Shown here piece by piece: positions 36,601-49,203 of a DNA stretch of 64,000 bases. The position numbers and the translations under genes are program-made. The stretch is from Apus apus (lineage: Eukaryota > Chordata > Aves > Apodiformes > Apodidae), in assembly GCF_020740795.1 (NCBI RefSeq), contig NC_067282.1:35805790-35869789 (forward strand). Reading direction: 5' to 3'. The number at the start of each line of letters is the position of its first letter. Positions within the stretch are counted from its first letter, which is position 1. The notes below the pieces were generated by a model. It was not told the DNA's origin. It saw only the letters and a program-made list of their open reading frames with translations, and made no database searches.

Positions 36601-38124
36601 AGAAACTCTTTGGTTTTCTAGTCAAGTTGCCTGACTTTGACTTAACTGTACCCTTTCCAGGACATAGCCACACCGTTTGAATCTTTCTGCTTGTGTGAGC
36701 AGATCATGCTATAGACTGGACTTTTTGAAAGCTAAGCTAAAATGCTTTTGGAAAGAGAAGGTGAAAAAATCTCTGAGATGAGTTTTGTACATCCTTCTCC
36801 TCAAATACATTTGATCTTGGAATAATTAGTAGAAGGAGACATATTCTTTAAGGCAAAAGGTATATTACGGAAAACAATTGCTTCCCAGACTGTTACCCCA
36901 GTGCAGAACACTTTTTCCATATCCACAGCCTTAGCTAAGCAACCCATAGTTCTCAAACATTCATGGTTTCATCTTTTTTTCCAACGTTTTAAGTAGTGAA
37001 TTCTGAAGTCTTTTTCTCCCACCAGTATAGGGATGTGGCTTTCGTGGGAGCTTCAAACTGGTGAGAAAAATGGGGAGCAAGATGTGTATATTTACAACAC
37101 ACTGCCCAATGTTGCTGTAGTTTAATCCATAAATGTGTTTATTTCTGACTTTTTGCTGCAATACAGCATGTTTGGTTTCTGCAATAAAAATTCATTTTAG
37201 ATATATCAAGTCAGAACACATAATCAGAAGGTGACCTTAATCTGGAATACAATAAAGTGTGAAGTAAACATATTTTCATCAGAATGATGAAATTTAGAGA
37301 AAATGCAGGTCCTTATCCCTCTGGGCATTATTTCCTTATATTCTGGGATTTTTAAATGTGCATTCTTCCCCTTCTTTGTTTATGACCTTTCTGGTAAGGA
37401 CAGGCATTACCTTATCTTATTCTTTCTGGAGTTAAGTTAATTTAACTTACTGATCATATCAAAGGCCTAATTCTTTTGTACATGTATTTCACTGGATTAG
37501 TTTAACTGGGTGTAAAAGAATGCTAAGTAAAGATAATAGGATGATTCATTTGAACACAACATGTACAAATTAAGTTGTTAACTGTATCATACACATTGCC
37601 TTGCTTATCATGTCTGATAAGCAAGCTCAACAACATTTAGCTTTGGCACATCTTGTAGGTTCATCAGGAACATAACATTTCATACCAACTTTTAGTTGCA
37701 ATGAAAGCAAAAAAGAGGGCTCCTGACTGAGAAACGGCTTTTGCCCATGCTTCCTTTCCTTTTGCCCTCCAACTGCTGTGGGGAGAAGTCAGTGTTTTAT
37801 GCAGCAGCTGCTACTACATTGCAGGAAATTATGGCATGGTCTAGTATGAGGAACTAAGTCTGGTCTATTGTGAAGAAATTAAATTAATGCTAGTTTACCA
37901 TAGCAAGTTGTGGTGCAAAGTGATGTTCATACAGGAGAGACAGGAAGGTCCAAGCAAAGTACCATGGATGGATGAGATGGGCATTCAACTCTACGTCCCC
38001 AGCATAGTCTTTTGTTTGTATGAATCAGCATCCTGATAAAATTCTCTGGTCCTGCCAGGTGTCATGTAAGGTTTGTGGAGAAAGATCTGCATTTTGAGCC
38101 TGAATTACAGCAACATTTCAGTTC
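33661..38124. other. Gene-free AT-rich DNA
   Basis: No gene or repeat family recognised over about 4.5 kb. Open frames such as 35,351-35,668 (minus) show no domain. There is a small perfect 7-bp-arm hairpin (TAAGTTA ATT TAACTTA) near 37,433. Confidence 0.55.
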
Positions 38125-38480
38125 TACCACTGAATAAGACCATCCCTCTAGAAGGAACTCTGGCCAAACCACCATTCAGGGTAGGTCTGGCAGGTTGCTC
38201 AGATTGTCCAGTTGAGTTTTAAGTATTTCCAAGGGTGGAGCTTCCTCAGCCTCCCTGGGCAACCTGTGGCTGCCTACCCTCAATAGGAGTACTTTTTTTT
38301 CCTCTTAATATTTTATCAGATTTCCTTTGTAGCAGTTTGTCTTCATTCCATCTCATGCTTTCACTGCACACCCTCAAGGAATGTTCAGCTTTATGTTCCC
38401 CACTTCTCCCAACAGGCATTTGTAGGCAACTTCCCCCAGTCTTCAAGGCTAAACAAACTCAATTATTTTAAGCTTCTCAT
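38125..38480 (-). mobile_element. CR1: Diverged CR1 LINE fragment
   Basis: Antisense CR1 landmarks on the + strand: TTCCAAGGGTGGAGCTTCCT (38,227), CAGCCTCCCTGGGCAACCTG (38,248), AGCAGTTTGTCTTCATTCCA (38,331), CTTCAAGGCTAAACAAACTC (38,441). Deletions around 38,270-38,300 and many substitutions mark an old copy. The + strand open frame 38,235-38,471 is antisense and not a gene. Confidence 0.8.
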
Positions 38481-41400
38481 AAGCCATGCACTTCAGGTCC
38501 TAATTACTCAGAACAGATAAACAGTTTATCTAAACTTGGACATGAAACACTGTATAGTGTTCACTTATTGGAATTCAAGTCCTAGGCATATAGCAAACTT
38601 ATCTTTGTGTCCAGGAGACAGAGGAGCCAAAACAAATTACAAGACTTACCCTAGTTGCATGTAAATTGGCAGCATAACCTAAAATCTAAAGTGTCTGAAC
38701 TAATTGCTGTGATTCTTAGATAAATTAACAAGAAGACTGAAGGGTGTATTTATATGCTTGTATTTGGCATTAGTGCAGAGATGAGTAAGAAATAATTATG
38801 TTTTCTTCTGTATAGTCTTCAAAAATATACAGTAAATACTTGTAGCTTTCTTCTGAATCTTTTTTAATTTGGTAGAGTTTGAGAATCCTACCTTAAAGAC
38901 AGAAGATAGGTTAATGAGTTTCATTTAGTAAGTTTAGCCAACAGGAAAATCTATAGTTATTTGATCAGTCTATCACTATGGGATGAGACTTAAATCAGAG
39001 AACTGTAGAATCAGTAAGACAACATATAGAAGTTCTGTAGTTGGAAGACAAACATAAAAGTTCAAGCTAAACCAATGTACATTGTTTTAGCATGATGGCA
39101 ATTTACAATCAAAACAACTTACCTTGGGAATTAATCAATTACTCGCTATGTGAAGCCTTTAAATTATGGTTGTGTGTCTTGCTAAGAAATGTACTCCAGC
39201 CCAATCAGGTCAGGAATTAGTGGGTGAGGTATTGTGACCTCTATTATGCAAAAGCTCAAAGTAAATTGTCTGTGTAGTTATTTCAGTTTTTAACTCTGTG
39301 GATCTATAAAGTGGAACCAGAGTGATGTGCCACATGATGAATCCCCGGTGGCTATCTGGAAGAAGTGGACTGGAAGAAATACCTTTCATCTGTGGCAGAT
39401 ACTACCATGTTCTCAAGTTTCCAAACTTCTAATCACTTGCATTCATTTTTGCAATGCCTTTACAAAAAGATGGCAGGAAGAAATTATGTTCTTTTTTTGT
39501 GGACGTAAGTTAGCCTGTCTTCTTGATATTTAAAATAACTTGGATTGTATCTCCTATTGCATATAAGTAGAATTTTTAGGGCAATTTCTGACCCCTGAGC
39601 ATAATGGAAATGAAACACACTAAATAATACAGGTGGGTTAAAATCCGTAATAACATTTCACTTTCAGATCCTTTAAACTTACTTTTTTTTTTCTTCAATC
39701 TACTGAATATAAAATTCTACAAAAGAAACAACAACAAAAAAACACAAACAACAAAACAAAAAGAATGCATATAACTTCAGAAAAGAACAGAGAAGAGTTT
39801 TTCAAACTTAGGAAATATTTTGTCTCTCTCCTTTTGGCTCCATGTGGAAGCAGAGAAACATTTCAATCACCCAAGAAACCTATTAAGATAATTATGAGAT
39901 AAAATCTCTGCACTTCGTCTTTCTGAGATGTTCCTAGTAAAAAAGCATAGGGCTTCAGTTTTCTGAAATTTCCTCTAGAAAGCCATTTCTTCTTCACTGA
40001 GAATCCTCCTGCTTTGCAGCACTGGGCTCTTTGTCCCTGGAGCTATTCCATCACTTGTGTAGTAGCATACCATCCACATCCTCAGTCTCCTTACACAACA
40101 GATTGCAGTAAATCTTCAATTTAATATCCTAAAACCTTTTTCATGAGGCATAGAAATAAGCTTTCCTTCAGTAAGAGATACTTCCTTAGCTTTCCAAAAA
40201 GCACAACTTAACTTGAGAAACCTAAAATAAATTGTATGTGTGTTCTATAGAAATCCTTTAAACAAATAAAACAGAGACATTTTATAGCAGCAATAATTTC
40301 TTACTTGCAAGTGTTTCAAAAGACTCCCACAGCAGCAGGTGTTAAGGAAGTATCCATCTGTTCTTGTTTCTCTGCACAGAAGTATACAGAATAGATAGAG
40401 TTTCTAAATGTTCAGGGTTGTCATTAAAATGGGTTAGCTGTGCTCATCACTTAAGGAATTCCTGATACTGAAATTAAAATGAAGACTATCTCTGGTTCAG
40501 TTGCAATTTGAGAATGCAATCAGTGGTTCCCTGAAGAAACATCCTGTCAACTGAGTACTTTTAAAATTATCTCCTTGTTGTGAAAACCACTTTCAATATT
40601 CCTGTGACTGAACTGGAAATGCTGTATCAGCAGCATTACTGTTCTCTGAAAATACAGATCAAAACCCAGCTGCTGCAAATAGGTTAATTGGTGAATAAGG
40701 TTAAGAGATCTGAAGCCTTTATACTACACCTGAAACTTATGTTTCTATTTAAATATTGAAGACTTTGCAGCTTTTTCCTCCACCACAAGAAGTTCTTTGA
40801 GAAACTTCTATGCAAGGCTTCAGAGACCCTAAACTTAGAGTGTTATGGTATAAAGACCAGAGGAATCAAAATGAGAAAGGAGAGATCTGCTGTACAAGAT
40901 GAGAAACTAAACATATTAGTGTTCTTGCAGGTGAAACAGAAAATGTCTGCAGCAATCATATGAATGAATCTACAAAACATCTATGAAACTTTTTCAGCAC
41001 TCCAGGATGTTTTTATACCTTAAGTATTTCTGTTTGAGCTACTACGTTGTCATACATTCAGTTCAGAAAATGTATCTTGGCAAGAAGTATGAAAGTGTTA
41101 AGAATTAAAATTCCCTCTTTGCTCTTTAGCATTGTGCCCCCTTAAACAGGAGGGAAAAAAAAGTTTTTTTGCATGTGGGAAATATAACAATTATAATATG
41201 CTTAGAATTAAAGCTAAAATAATGAGGTATTAAAGCTTTGTATTAGTTGGTGATTTGCAATGGCTGGTAGCTTCCATTTAAAAAACTGTGAGCAGTACCT
41301 TGCTCAAATGCCAAAGTTTGATCTGTCCATTATGTTTTCAGTTTTATTTCTATATTCCTTTGATTCTTTGTCTTCTCATGAAGGCACATTGTTTTAAGAC

Positions 41401-44400
41401 CTATGGAACATCTTGCTATTTTTATGTGAATTGCTTGGTCTTGTTACCTGCTAGGCAAGCATTTGCATTCCATGATGGCATAATTCTGGCAATGTCAACC
41501 ACAACTGTTTACAGCTGAATCTATCTGCAAAGCTTCAGGAACTTAGCTTTAAAATCATCAGTTAGAAAATCTTCTCAAAAAAGTGAAAGCTGGGCAGCCT
41601 CTTACTGGTATGGGAAATGTCCAGATTTAAAGTCCAGCTTTTAATGTAATGATAAATACATACCTTACACTGGCTTTTTGTGCTTTATGGAAGGCGTCTT
41701 TATTTTAGATCTACAAAAATGTGGGTAGAGGAACCTGTTTTTTTAAGCAGTTTTTCTGTTGGTAAGCAGTAAAATTACTAGAATAGTATTTTTACCGAGG
41801 TAAAAAAAACCAACAAACAAAAACAACCCACCATGCTACAATCTGGACAACAGAGCATGTGATACACTAATTTGTTTGATGGAAAAGTATAGTTTGTGTG
41901 CTAGGATTGTTTCAGCACTAGGCATTTTGCTAAGCCACCTGCCAGGTTAAGCCACTCTATTAATGTAACCATGGTAATACTGCTGGTGTCAGCGTGAAAG
42001 ACTGATTTGTGCAGCCAGTAAGGCTTGAGCACCTTAGTGCATAAACTGGAGCTGCTGGGAAATGTTTGGAAATGAATATGTAAAATAGGTATAAAAGGTT
42101 CTTTTAGATTGTTTAGTGGTTTGCTTTGGGCAATATTTGTTAACAGCAGGTCGCCCTGTTTATGGGGCTAAGAGAACATGGTTGTGAAGGCTGAAATAGA
42201 TAACAAACTGCTGGTGGATTCTGCTCTGCTGCTTTGCTTTTTGTGCTTTGATGGGAAACAACTGTTTCATTTCTAGCTGTAAAACTGTGTTAGCCCATGC
42301 CTGTGTATCTGCCGATGTAAATCTGAGACTTACAGCAGTAAATGCAGAAAATCTGGAAGCAGACTAACCCAGAAAAACATGAAAGTTTTAATTACACTCT
42401 ATAAAAATGGTTAATGAGTTGGTCAAGGTTTTGCTACCACATTATATCCCTCTTCTCCCCTTGCCTTTGTTGTTTCCCATATGCTTTTTCCACATACACA
42501 GTTCCTGTCCCTCTCACATTTGCCTTTCATATGCCCTTCAGTTACGTGTTCTCCTCACACCTCTAATTTGCAGCTACACTGCTCCACAAGTAATGGGTTT
42601 GTTTTTTTTCCAGAGAGGAATGATGATATACTGTCTCCAGCATCAGTGCTGACTTAATTAATTTCTACCCCTATGTCAGCACAAGTGGTGCAGGACTGCA
42701 TTGTGAACCAGATAGAGAAGAAACCCACTTTAAAGTAAAAACCTCAGCATCTCTTCTGCCCATCTTCTCTTTTTCAGCCAGGTGCCTTGCTCAGATGGTA
42801 GCCCTACAAGCATAAGCATATGTAAACAGAATCAAAGGAATGCCTCTGTGAATTTTATAGAGGGTGGAATAGAGTACTGTTTATTTCTGATTTTGTGGCC
42901 AGATGAGAGAAAAATATCAGCTTATAAAATCTATATTCATTTTCTGTGACAAAAAGGCAATTTGTGTGAGAAGAAAAAAGAAAGTCCTTAATGACCTCCC
43001 TGGACATTTTTATGTTGTATCTCCTTTGGTTTGGTTACTAGCAGCACTACTTGGTGTATTATTTTTTCATTATAATAAATTATTTTCATTCGTTGCATCT
43101 TATTTTACTGGTCTGAATTCCAATTGACACAGCTAGCCCAAATTGTTGCTCTAGGCTGTGGACCTGTTGTTGTCAACTTTTCTTTATTATCTCATTTTTT
43201 TATTGTCTTCCCCTAAAACATTTTCTTTTGATCTCTTATTTCTCTCTTTTCCCCTCTTCTGTTCGTTTTCGTGGTGAATGCTGGTTCTCAATGTTTCACT
43301 AATTTTCCAGACAGCAGTGTGTTTTCTGGAGCATATTTTTGTCCCCCAGGCTGTCAACTGTTGGATTCTGCATAGAGTAGCTGCTGAATTAGCACGTATT
43401 TGCTTCTGAACTGATTCAGATTTTTTTTGTTGGCTGTGGAAAAAGTGAGCTTAAGCTTTTGTACTGAATTAAGGAAGTTAGAGCTTTTAAAACAATTGTA
43501 GCAATGGAAGCTCACTTGTGGATTTGAGGCTATGCAGCTTTTCCAGTCTGTGAAGCTCTTCCCTTTGCTCTTATGCTCTGTTATTGTAGACTCCATTTGA
43601 AACATCTTAGGCATTCAGGATAAATATCAAAGCCAGGGAAGCTAGAAGTGTATACTTGCAAATAATGAGAAGTTGCTCAGGGCTTTAGCATTGCTGTTTC
43701 TTCTCATTCTTCATCTTCAACAGCAGAATTTAACCTACAAGTTAGCTGAAACATTTAGTTGGAAAAAGAGTATTTTGCTTTTAATAACTTTAAGTATTTA
43801 AGGCTGATCTAAGAATTATTTTGTAATTCTAGAATTCCCTTCATAATTCTTCACTTATTCTGATTATAGGGTCCAGTTCTCTATTGAAAGATGAAAAACC
43901 TTCTATGAAGATCTGTAATTCTTTCACATCCTTTTGGTTTCTTGTGTTTGCTAATAGACAGGAAACAAGGAGCACTGAGGACAGAATAATTACTAAAATC
44001 AACAGACAGAAAAGATATATAAATAAAAGCAGAATCAGAAGAAAAAGGAACTGAATAATTCATAAGTGAAGACCAGCAAATAGTATGCCCAGTTCTGGCA
44101 TTTGATTGTTAGAAGTGTTAATTTTGCTCCTTCTTGAAAGTTCTTAAGAAATTTAGTTATTTTTCCAAACTGCACTGGTTTGGGCCTGCAGACTACAGGG
44201 AAAAAGTAGTAGTAGGCAAAAGTTTCTGCATCTGAATAGGAAAGATGCATGGCAGTATATTTTCACTGCCAGGAAATAACACAGAAACATTCCTGTCTGT
44301 TTAGTGTGTACTCAATCATGGATAGAAAGTCAACTGCTTAGCTGGAGCCTGGCACAGATTTCCAATAGCTTGCTTTTCCTCAAGCACAAACATACAACAG

Positions 44401-47104
44401 CACTTGAGGAAAACCACCAAGTGAATCTTTTATAATCTGAAAACAATCTTTTAGATTTCCATGAGAAAACAGTAATTATTTATTTGTTTGGTCTTTTTTC
44501 TCCCACCTGGCAATTATGTCAAGTGCTGACACATTGCTGGATTATTCATGCCCCAAACTGCTCATATAGAGATAACATCTCCTGGTATTGTGGATATACA
44601 AAAAAAAAACCTTAATGGTTTTAATAGTAATAATAGCAAAACCAATACTGAGTTACTACCCAGCCATATATATTGCTGCATAATAGGTAGTCACTGTTTC
44701 CTTGCACAGCTGTGCTCTCAAATTTAACCTATGTTTATAGTTAAGGTCATATTCTGTTTGTGTACTGTGCAGGATGATGGTGTCTATGCCTACATTGCTC
44801 TGATAGGTGGATCTACAGGCTTCTATTATTAGTGAGACTGGACAATCAACTCTAAAGTGCTGCATCCATGCCTATACTGCAGGTATTTTATGTCACCCTG
44901 AGAGCTATTGGACACTGTGTGAAGTGCCCTCTTGCATAAGAGCTATCTCACAAGTTCTTTAGCATGTCTGGGAAGGCCCTCCAAGTGCTTTCCCTAACTT
45001 GTCTACTTCACATATATGACACAATTTCACTGTGCAGCCTGTCTTGAGTGGTTTTGCTCAGCAGTGTCCACTAGCATCAACCTTAATTTCACTGAGACAA
45101 ACTGACAAATTCAACTTGAAAGGCAGAAGTATGAGGAAAGCAAAAGTCTGCTGAGAGCACCAGGCATTCCCTGCCTGGGAAGAAGCTGCAGAGCCTCCTG
45201 GTACACTTAGAGCCCTGACAGCAGCATGCTTATTTCCAGATTTCCATCCAGCCCAGAAGGTATCAGTCTCTTAAAAGCAATCTTGTTAGAGATGAGGCAC
45301 AGCTGTTCAGGGCCGGGATGTTTACTGCAGCCTAGTGAAAGTCTGCAAAGCCATATGCCATTTGATCCTCTGCTCCCTGGCTCTTTACCAATTCAGTGTC
45401 CAGAGGACCAGTAGGTTGAGCTGTGCCAGAATCACTGACAAACACAAGCCCTTCTGCTGGCCCTCAAGGGGGCCCACCAGCATCATACTTCTACAAGACT
45501 ACATTCTGCCGTAGCTTGCGATCCATCATACCCTAGTGATCACTGCAGTGGTTCATCCGTGCTAACGTTCAGATCTGAACTGTCCACCTTTTGACAAGCA
45601 GCCACACAGACCTGCCAATAGCACTGTCGTGCCACATATAAATACCCCTATGCTGACAACAACAGTGCCTCAGTAATTGTCTTTTGACAGCAGTGATGCT
45701 GGCTTTGAGACTGACATAATGTGCCAGTGTGAACTACACCTTTGAGATCACCATGGCCGGCGATGCATTTTTTGATTTGCAGGAAAAAGTGGGGGGTATG
45801 GTCAAATTGAAGGGTTCCAGAAACACGCAGTCAGATGACAAAATCAATTCAAGCAGCCTGAGGAAAAAAAATATAAAAAAATGTTAGCCTTGGCCTTAGT
45901 GGAAGTTAACTCTCCTTGCAACATCACCTTAGCTGCACAGCCTGTGGCTATATGTATTGGTATTATGTCCAAGACTTCATAATTCTTAACAATTTCCAGG
46001 CTTCTAAATGTGCCCCCTGTTTGACTCTTTTCTTCATCCTGTTCTATTCAAAGCTTCTCTCCTTCTTCCCCCTATTAAAAATCCATTACTTCTGTAATTT
46101 TCCCTTCTTCTCTTTACTCTGTGAAAAGTCAATTTCTTCTCCAGATGCTATAAAAGATGACAGCTTCTAGATTGCCACAAGAAACAGCAGGTCAGGCTTG
46201 GCCCCTCACCCCACAGCAAACATCTCCCCAGTGTGAAAGACGCGTAGTAACTTGTGCTCCTTGCTCTTTGTCAAGGGAAGATCGTGATAGAAGAAGGATA
46301 AGGAGAAAGACTGAGTGCTGACTGCTGTCCTCCCACTTCAGATAGAACAGAAAACATTCACAGGCAGACCTGCATATTTTGGTGGAAGTGGAAGCAATAA
46401 CACATGCAGTAAAGCTGATCCTTCTGACTGCAGCAAAATCAGATCAGAATCTACCCCCTCACAGGACACTGAGTGATAACCATTTCTCTTAAAAGCCCAG
46501 CACACTCCTAGAAATACAGTGACCTGAAATGAAGGCCCTTTACCATTAGCGCTTGATTGCTCTGGGTTACAGATCCAGGGCAGGAATCATCTGCTCTTGC
46601 ATTCAGTGAAAGAGCCTGTTACATAAAGTAATGAAGACAGCATATTCTGTAAAAGATTACATAAAAACTGAGATCAAAACAGCATTCTTGACCTTGTGAG
46701 GGCTTCCTATCAAACCCAGTGTTCAGGGCCTGCATTCCGCTATTGCTGGTTTCAGAACATCAGGTTGAGTGCATGATGCCATAAGTCACAACAAGTGTCA
46801 TGTGTTTCTTGCCCACTTCAGGCAGGTGCAGCCAACACTCTCAGCTCCCTGGAGTTCTGTGAGCCCGCTGCTGAGCCAAGGTGATTGGGACTGGAATTGG
46901 CAGGAGATCAAGGTAACCAGGATGAATCAAGGCATGGGTGGGAACTGTAGGGCTGCTGCAAAAGACTGGCTGTCCAGCTTTTGCTCTCTTGCTCTGTGCA
47001 CCAGTTCAGCTTCACCAGTGTCCCACTGGACATGTTAAAATAGACCAAATGTTTTAGGTACTTAAAATAACAGAACATCGTGGAAATAACCTCTTTGTCA
47101 TAAT
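38481..47104. other. Long gene-free stretch
   Basis: About 8.6 kb without a supportable gene. An A/C-rich tract lies near 39,720-39,765. The 44,880-46,000 segment is more complex and G+C richer than its neighbours and contains a CATATAAATACC TATA-like word at about 45,638, but no recognisable element. Open frames there are short. Confidence 0.5.
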
Positions 47105-48005
47105 TAAGCTGGTCCAAGGGGAAATCATGCTTGACTAATCTGATAGCCTTCTACAATGTTGTGACTTGACCTTAGCAAGGCTTTTGACACTGTCTCTCAT
47201 AACATCCTTGTGAGCAAGCTCAGGAAGCGTGGGGTAGAAGAGTGGACAGTGAGATGGATTAAGAACTGGCTAAACAACAGAGCCCAGAGAGTGGTGATCA
47301 ATGGTGCAGAGTCCAGCTGGAGACCTGTAACTAGTGGAGTTCCAAAGGGATCAGTGCTGGGTCCAGTCCTGTTCAACACCTTCCTCAACGACCTGAATGA
47401 GTGTATCCTCAGCAAGTTTGCTGACAATACAAAGCTGGGAGGATTGTCTGATTCACCAGAAGGCTGTGCGGCCATTCAGCAGGATTTGGACAGACTGGAG
47501 AGCTGGGCAAAGAGGAAAGTAATGGGTTTCAACAAGAGTAAGTGTAGAGTGCTGCACTGGGGGAGAAATAACAATATGCACAAGTACAGGCTAGGAGCTG
47601 ACCTGCTAGAAGGCAGCTCTGTGGAGAAGGACCCTGAAGTCCTGGTGGACAACAAGTTATTCACGGGGCAGCAATGGGCACTTGTGGCCAAGAAGGCCAG
47701 TGGTATCCTGGGGTGCATTAAGAAGAGAGTGTCCAGCAGGTCAAGGGAGGTCCTCCTCCCCCTCTACTCTGCCCTAGGAGTATTGTGTCCAGTTCTGGGC
47801 TCCCCAGTTCAAGAGGGACAGGGACTTACTTGAGAAAGTCCAAGGGAGGGCTGCAAGGGTGATTAAGGGACTGGAACACCTGTCTTAAGAGGAAAGGCTG
47901 AGACACCTGGGGCTGTTTTGTCTGGAGAAGACTGAGAGGGGACCTTATTAATGTCTATAAATATCTGAAGGGTGAGTGTCAAAAAGGAGGGGCTAATCTC
48001 TTTTC
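47105..48005 (+). mobile_element. CR1: CR1 LINE (outer copy), RT-containing part
   Basis: Main copy of a nested cluster. It begins near GGGGAAATCATGCTTGACTA (47,119) with an internal deletion near 47,166, runs through the RT domain and the thumb region to CTGAAGGGTGAGTGTC (47,967), and is interrupted at 48,006 by an oppositely oriented CR1. It resumes at 48,264-48,501 and ends at 49,158-49,203 with its own 3' tail. About 1.2 kb of the element remains in total. Confidence 0.93.
47210..47833 (+). pseudogene. CR1: CR1 ORF2 reverse-transcriptase fragment
   Basis: A 207-codon open piece of the CR1 polyprotein RT domain. In order: [20 protein letters not shown] (fingers/palm), [20 protein letters not shown] (RT block 4; the usual Q after P is K), [12 protein letters not shown] at the catalytic site, [32 protein letters not shown] and [20 protein letters not shown] (thumb). 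The catalytic F-A-D-D motif reads F-A-D-N, so one metal-binding aspartate is lost. A small deletion near 47,775 shifts the frame into a premature stop at 47,831. The upstream endonuclease is absent. The length of the open frame reflects a young copy rather than selection. Confidence 0.93.
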
Positions 48006-48263
48006 AATCATAGAATCATTGAGGTTGGAAGGGACCTTAAAGACCATCAAGTTCCAACCCCCCTGCCATGAGCAAAGAACTCTACCACTAGACCAGCTTG
48101 CACAGAACATCGTCCAACCTGGCCTTAAAAACCTCCAGGGATGAGGCATCAACAACTTCCCTGGGCAACCCATTCTAGTTCCTCACCATCCTTACAGTGA
48201 AGAATTTCTTCCTAATAACTATCCTAAATCTCCCCTCTCTCAGTTTAAAACCATTACCAGTTG
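48006..48263 (-). mobile_element. CR1: CR1 insertion, opposite strand, inside the outer CR1
   Basis: Begins on the + strand with AATCATAGAATCATTGAGGT, the antisense 3' tail, passes CTTCCCTGGGCAACCCATTC (48,156), and stops at TTTAAAACCATTACCAG (48,244-48,260). This is a typical short 5'-truncated copy (about 258 bp). The minus frame 48,417-48,175 includes the CR1 C-terminal words GNGFKLREGRF and IRKKFFTVRMVRN. No clear target duplication is visible. Together with the downstream part of the outer copy it makes an imperfect inverted repeat. Confidence 0.9.
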
Positions 48264-48501
48264 TGCCTTGTGATAGGAGAAGGGACAATGGATACAAACT
48301 AGAGTGCAGGATGTTCCACCTCAACATGCGGAAAAACTTCTTTATTGTGAAGATTACAGAGCACTGGAACAGGCTGCCCAGAGAGGTTGTGGAGTCTTCT
48401 TCTCTGGAGACTTTCAAGACCCATCTGGATGTGTTTCTGTGTGACCTGCCCTAGATTCTGCGATGGTCCTGCTCCGGCAAGGGTATCGGACTTGACAATC
48501 A
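48264..48501 (+). mobile_element. CR1: Outer CR1, continuation after the nested insertion
   Basis: Resumes the outer copy at TGCCTTGTGATAGGAGAAGG and encodes the CR1 C-terminal domain in one frame from about 48,264 to 48,452 (ECRMFHLNMRKNFFIVKITE, then [18 protein letters not shown], then HLDVFLCDLP and a stop). The 3' UTR follows (CCTGCTCCGGCAAGGGTATC) until it is interrupted again after GGACTTGACAATC at about 48,489-48,501. Confidence 0.88.
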
Positions 48502-49082
48502 ATGATGAGAGAGCTGGCAGATATCATTGCAAAGCTGCTCTCCATAATCTTTGAGAAGTCATGGAGATCAGGAGACCTCCCTGAAGACTAGAGGAAGGCT
48601 AATGTCACCCCTCATAAGAAGGGTTCTTACAGGTAATTACAGACCCATTAGCCTCACTTCAGCCCCTGGAAAGGTCATTGAGCAAATCCTCCCGGGGACT
48701 GTCAGAAGTAGGTTGAAGCACGTGATTGGGAAAAGCCAGGATGGATTTACCAGGGGCAAATCACGCTTGACAAACCTGATCTCTTTCTATAACAAAGTAA
48801 CCTGCTTGGTTGATGCAGGGCAAGTGGTGGAGGGCGAAGCTGAGTCAGGGGAGGTTTAGGTTGGATATCAGGAAAAGGTTTTTCACCCAGAGGGTGGCTG
48901 AGCACTGGAACAAGCTCCCCAGGGAAGTGGTCACAGCACCAATCCTGCCTGAGTTCAAGAAGCATTTGGATGATGCTCTCAGGCACATGGGGTGATTCTT
49001 GGGGTGCCCTACACAGGGACAGGAGTTGGATTTGATGATCCTGATGGGTCCCTTCCAATTCAGCATATTCTATGATTCTAGG
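48502..49082 (+). mobile_element. CR1: Internally deleted CR1 nested in the outer CR1 tail
   Basis: Starts with GAGCTGGCAGATATCATTGC (48,512), the RT-proximal region upstream of the part kept in the outer copy, and continues through AATTACAGACCCATTAGCCT to GGCAAATCACGCTTGACAAA (48,755). Near 48,835 it jumps directly to the C-terminal coding region (48,846-48,993: [20 protein letters not shown] and [20 protein letters not shown]). It then reaches its 3' UTR and tail ATTCTATGATTCTAGG (49,067). The RT core is missing. The junction marks an internal deletion or template switch. Stops and frameshifts break the N-terminal part. Confidence 0.88.
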
Positions 49083-49089
49083 ATAATAT

Positions 49090-49157
49090 TTCCTAAAAAG
49101 GTTGGACCAGATGATCCTTGAGGTCCCTTCCAACCTGGCATTCTATGATCCTATGAT
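49090..49157 (+). mobile_element. CR1: Very short CR1 3' tail
   Basis: A further CR1 end, GTTGGACCAGATGATCCTTG (49,100) and TCCCTTCCAACCTGGCATTC (49,124), with tail units ATTCTATGATCCTATGATC. It is only about 68 bp and lies between the tails of two other copies. Confidence 0.8.
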
Positions 49158-49203
49158 CTCCAGAGGTCCCTTCCAACCCCTAACATTCTGTGATTCTGTG
49201 ACT
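49158..49203 (+). mobile_element. CR1: Outer CR1, terminal 3' tail
   Basis: TCCAGAGGTCCCTTCCAACC (49,160) with tail ATTCTGTGATTCTGTGA fits directly after GGACTTGA(T/C)(G/A)ATC at 48,501. This therefore closes the outer CR1 that began at 47,105. Confidence 0.75.

Noticed and set aside
47210..47833. The 207-codon RT frame as a functional or domesticated gene
   Set aside because: It is a truncated CR1 with a changed catalytic residue, a frameshifted end and nested insertions just downstream.
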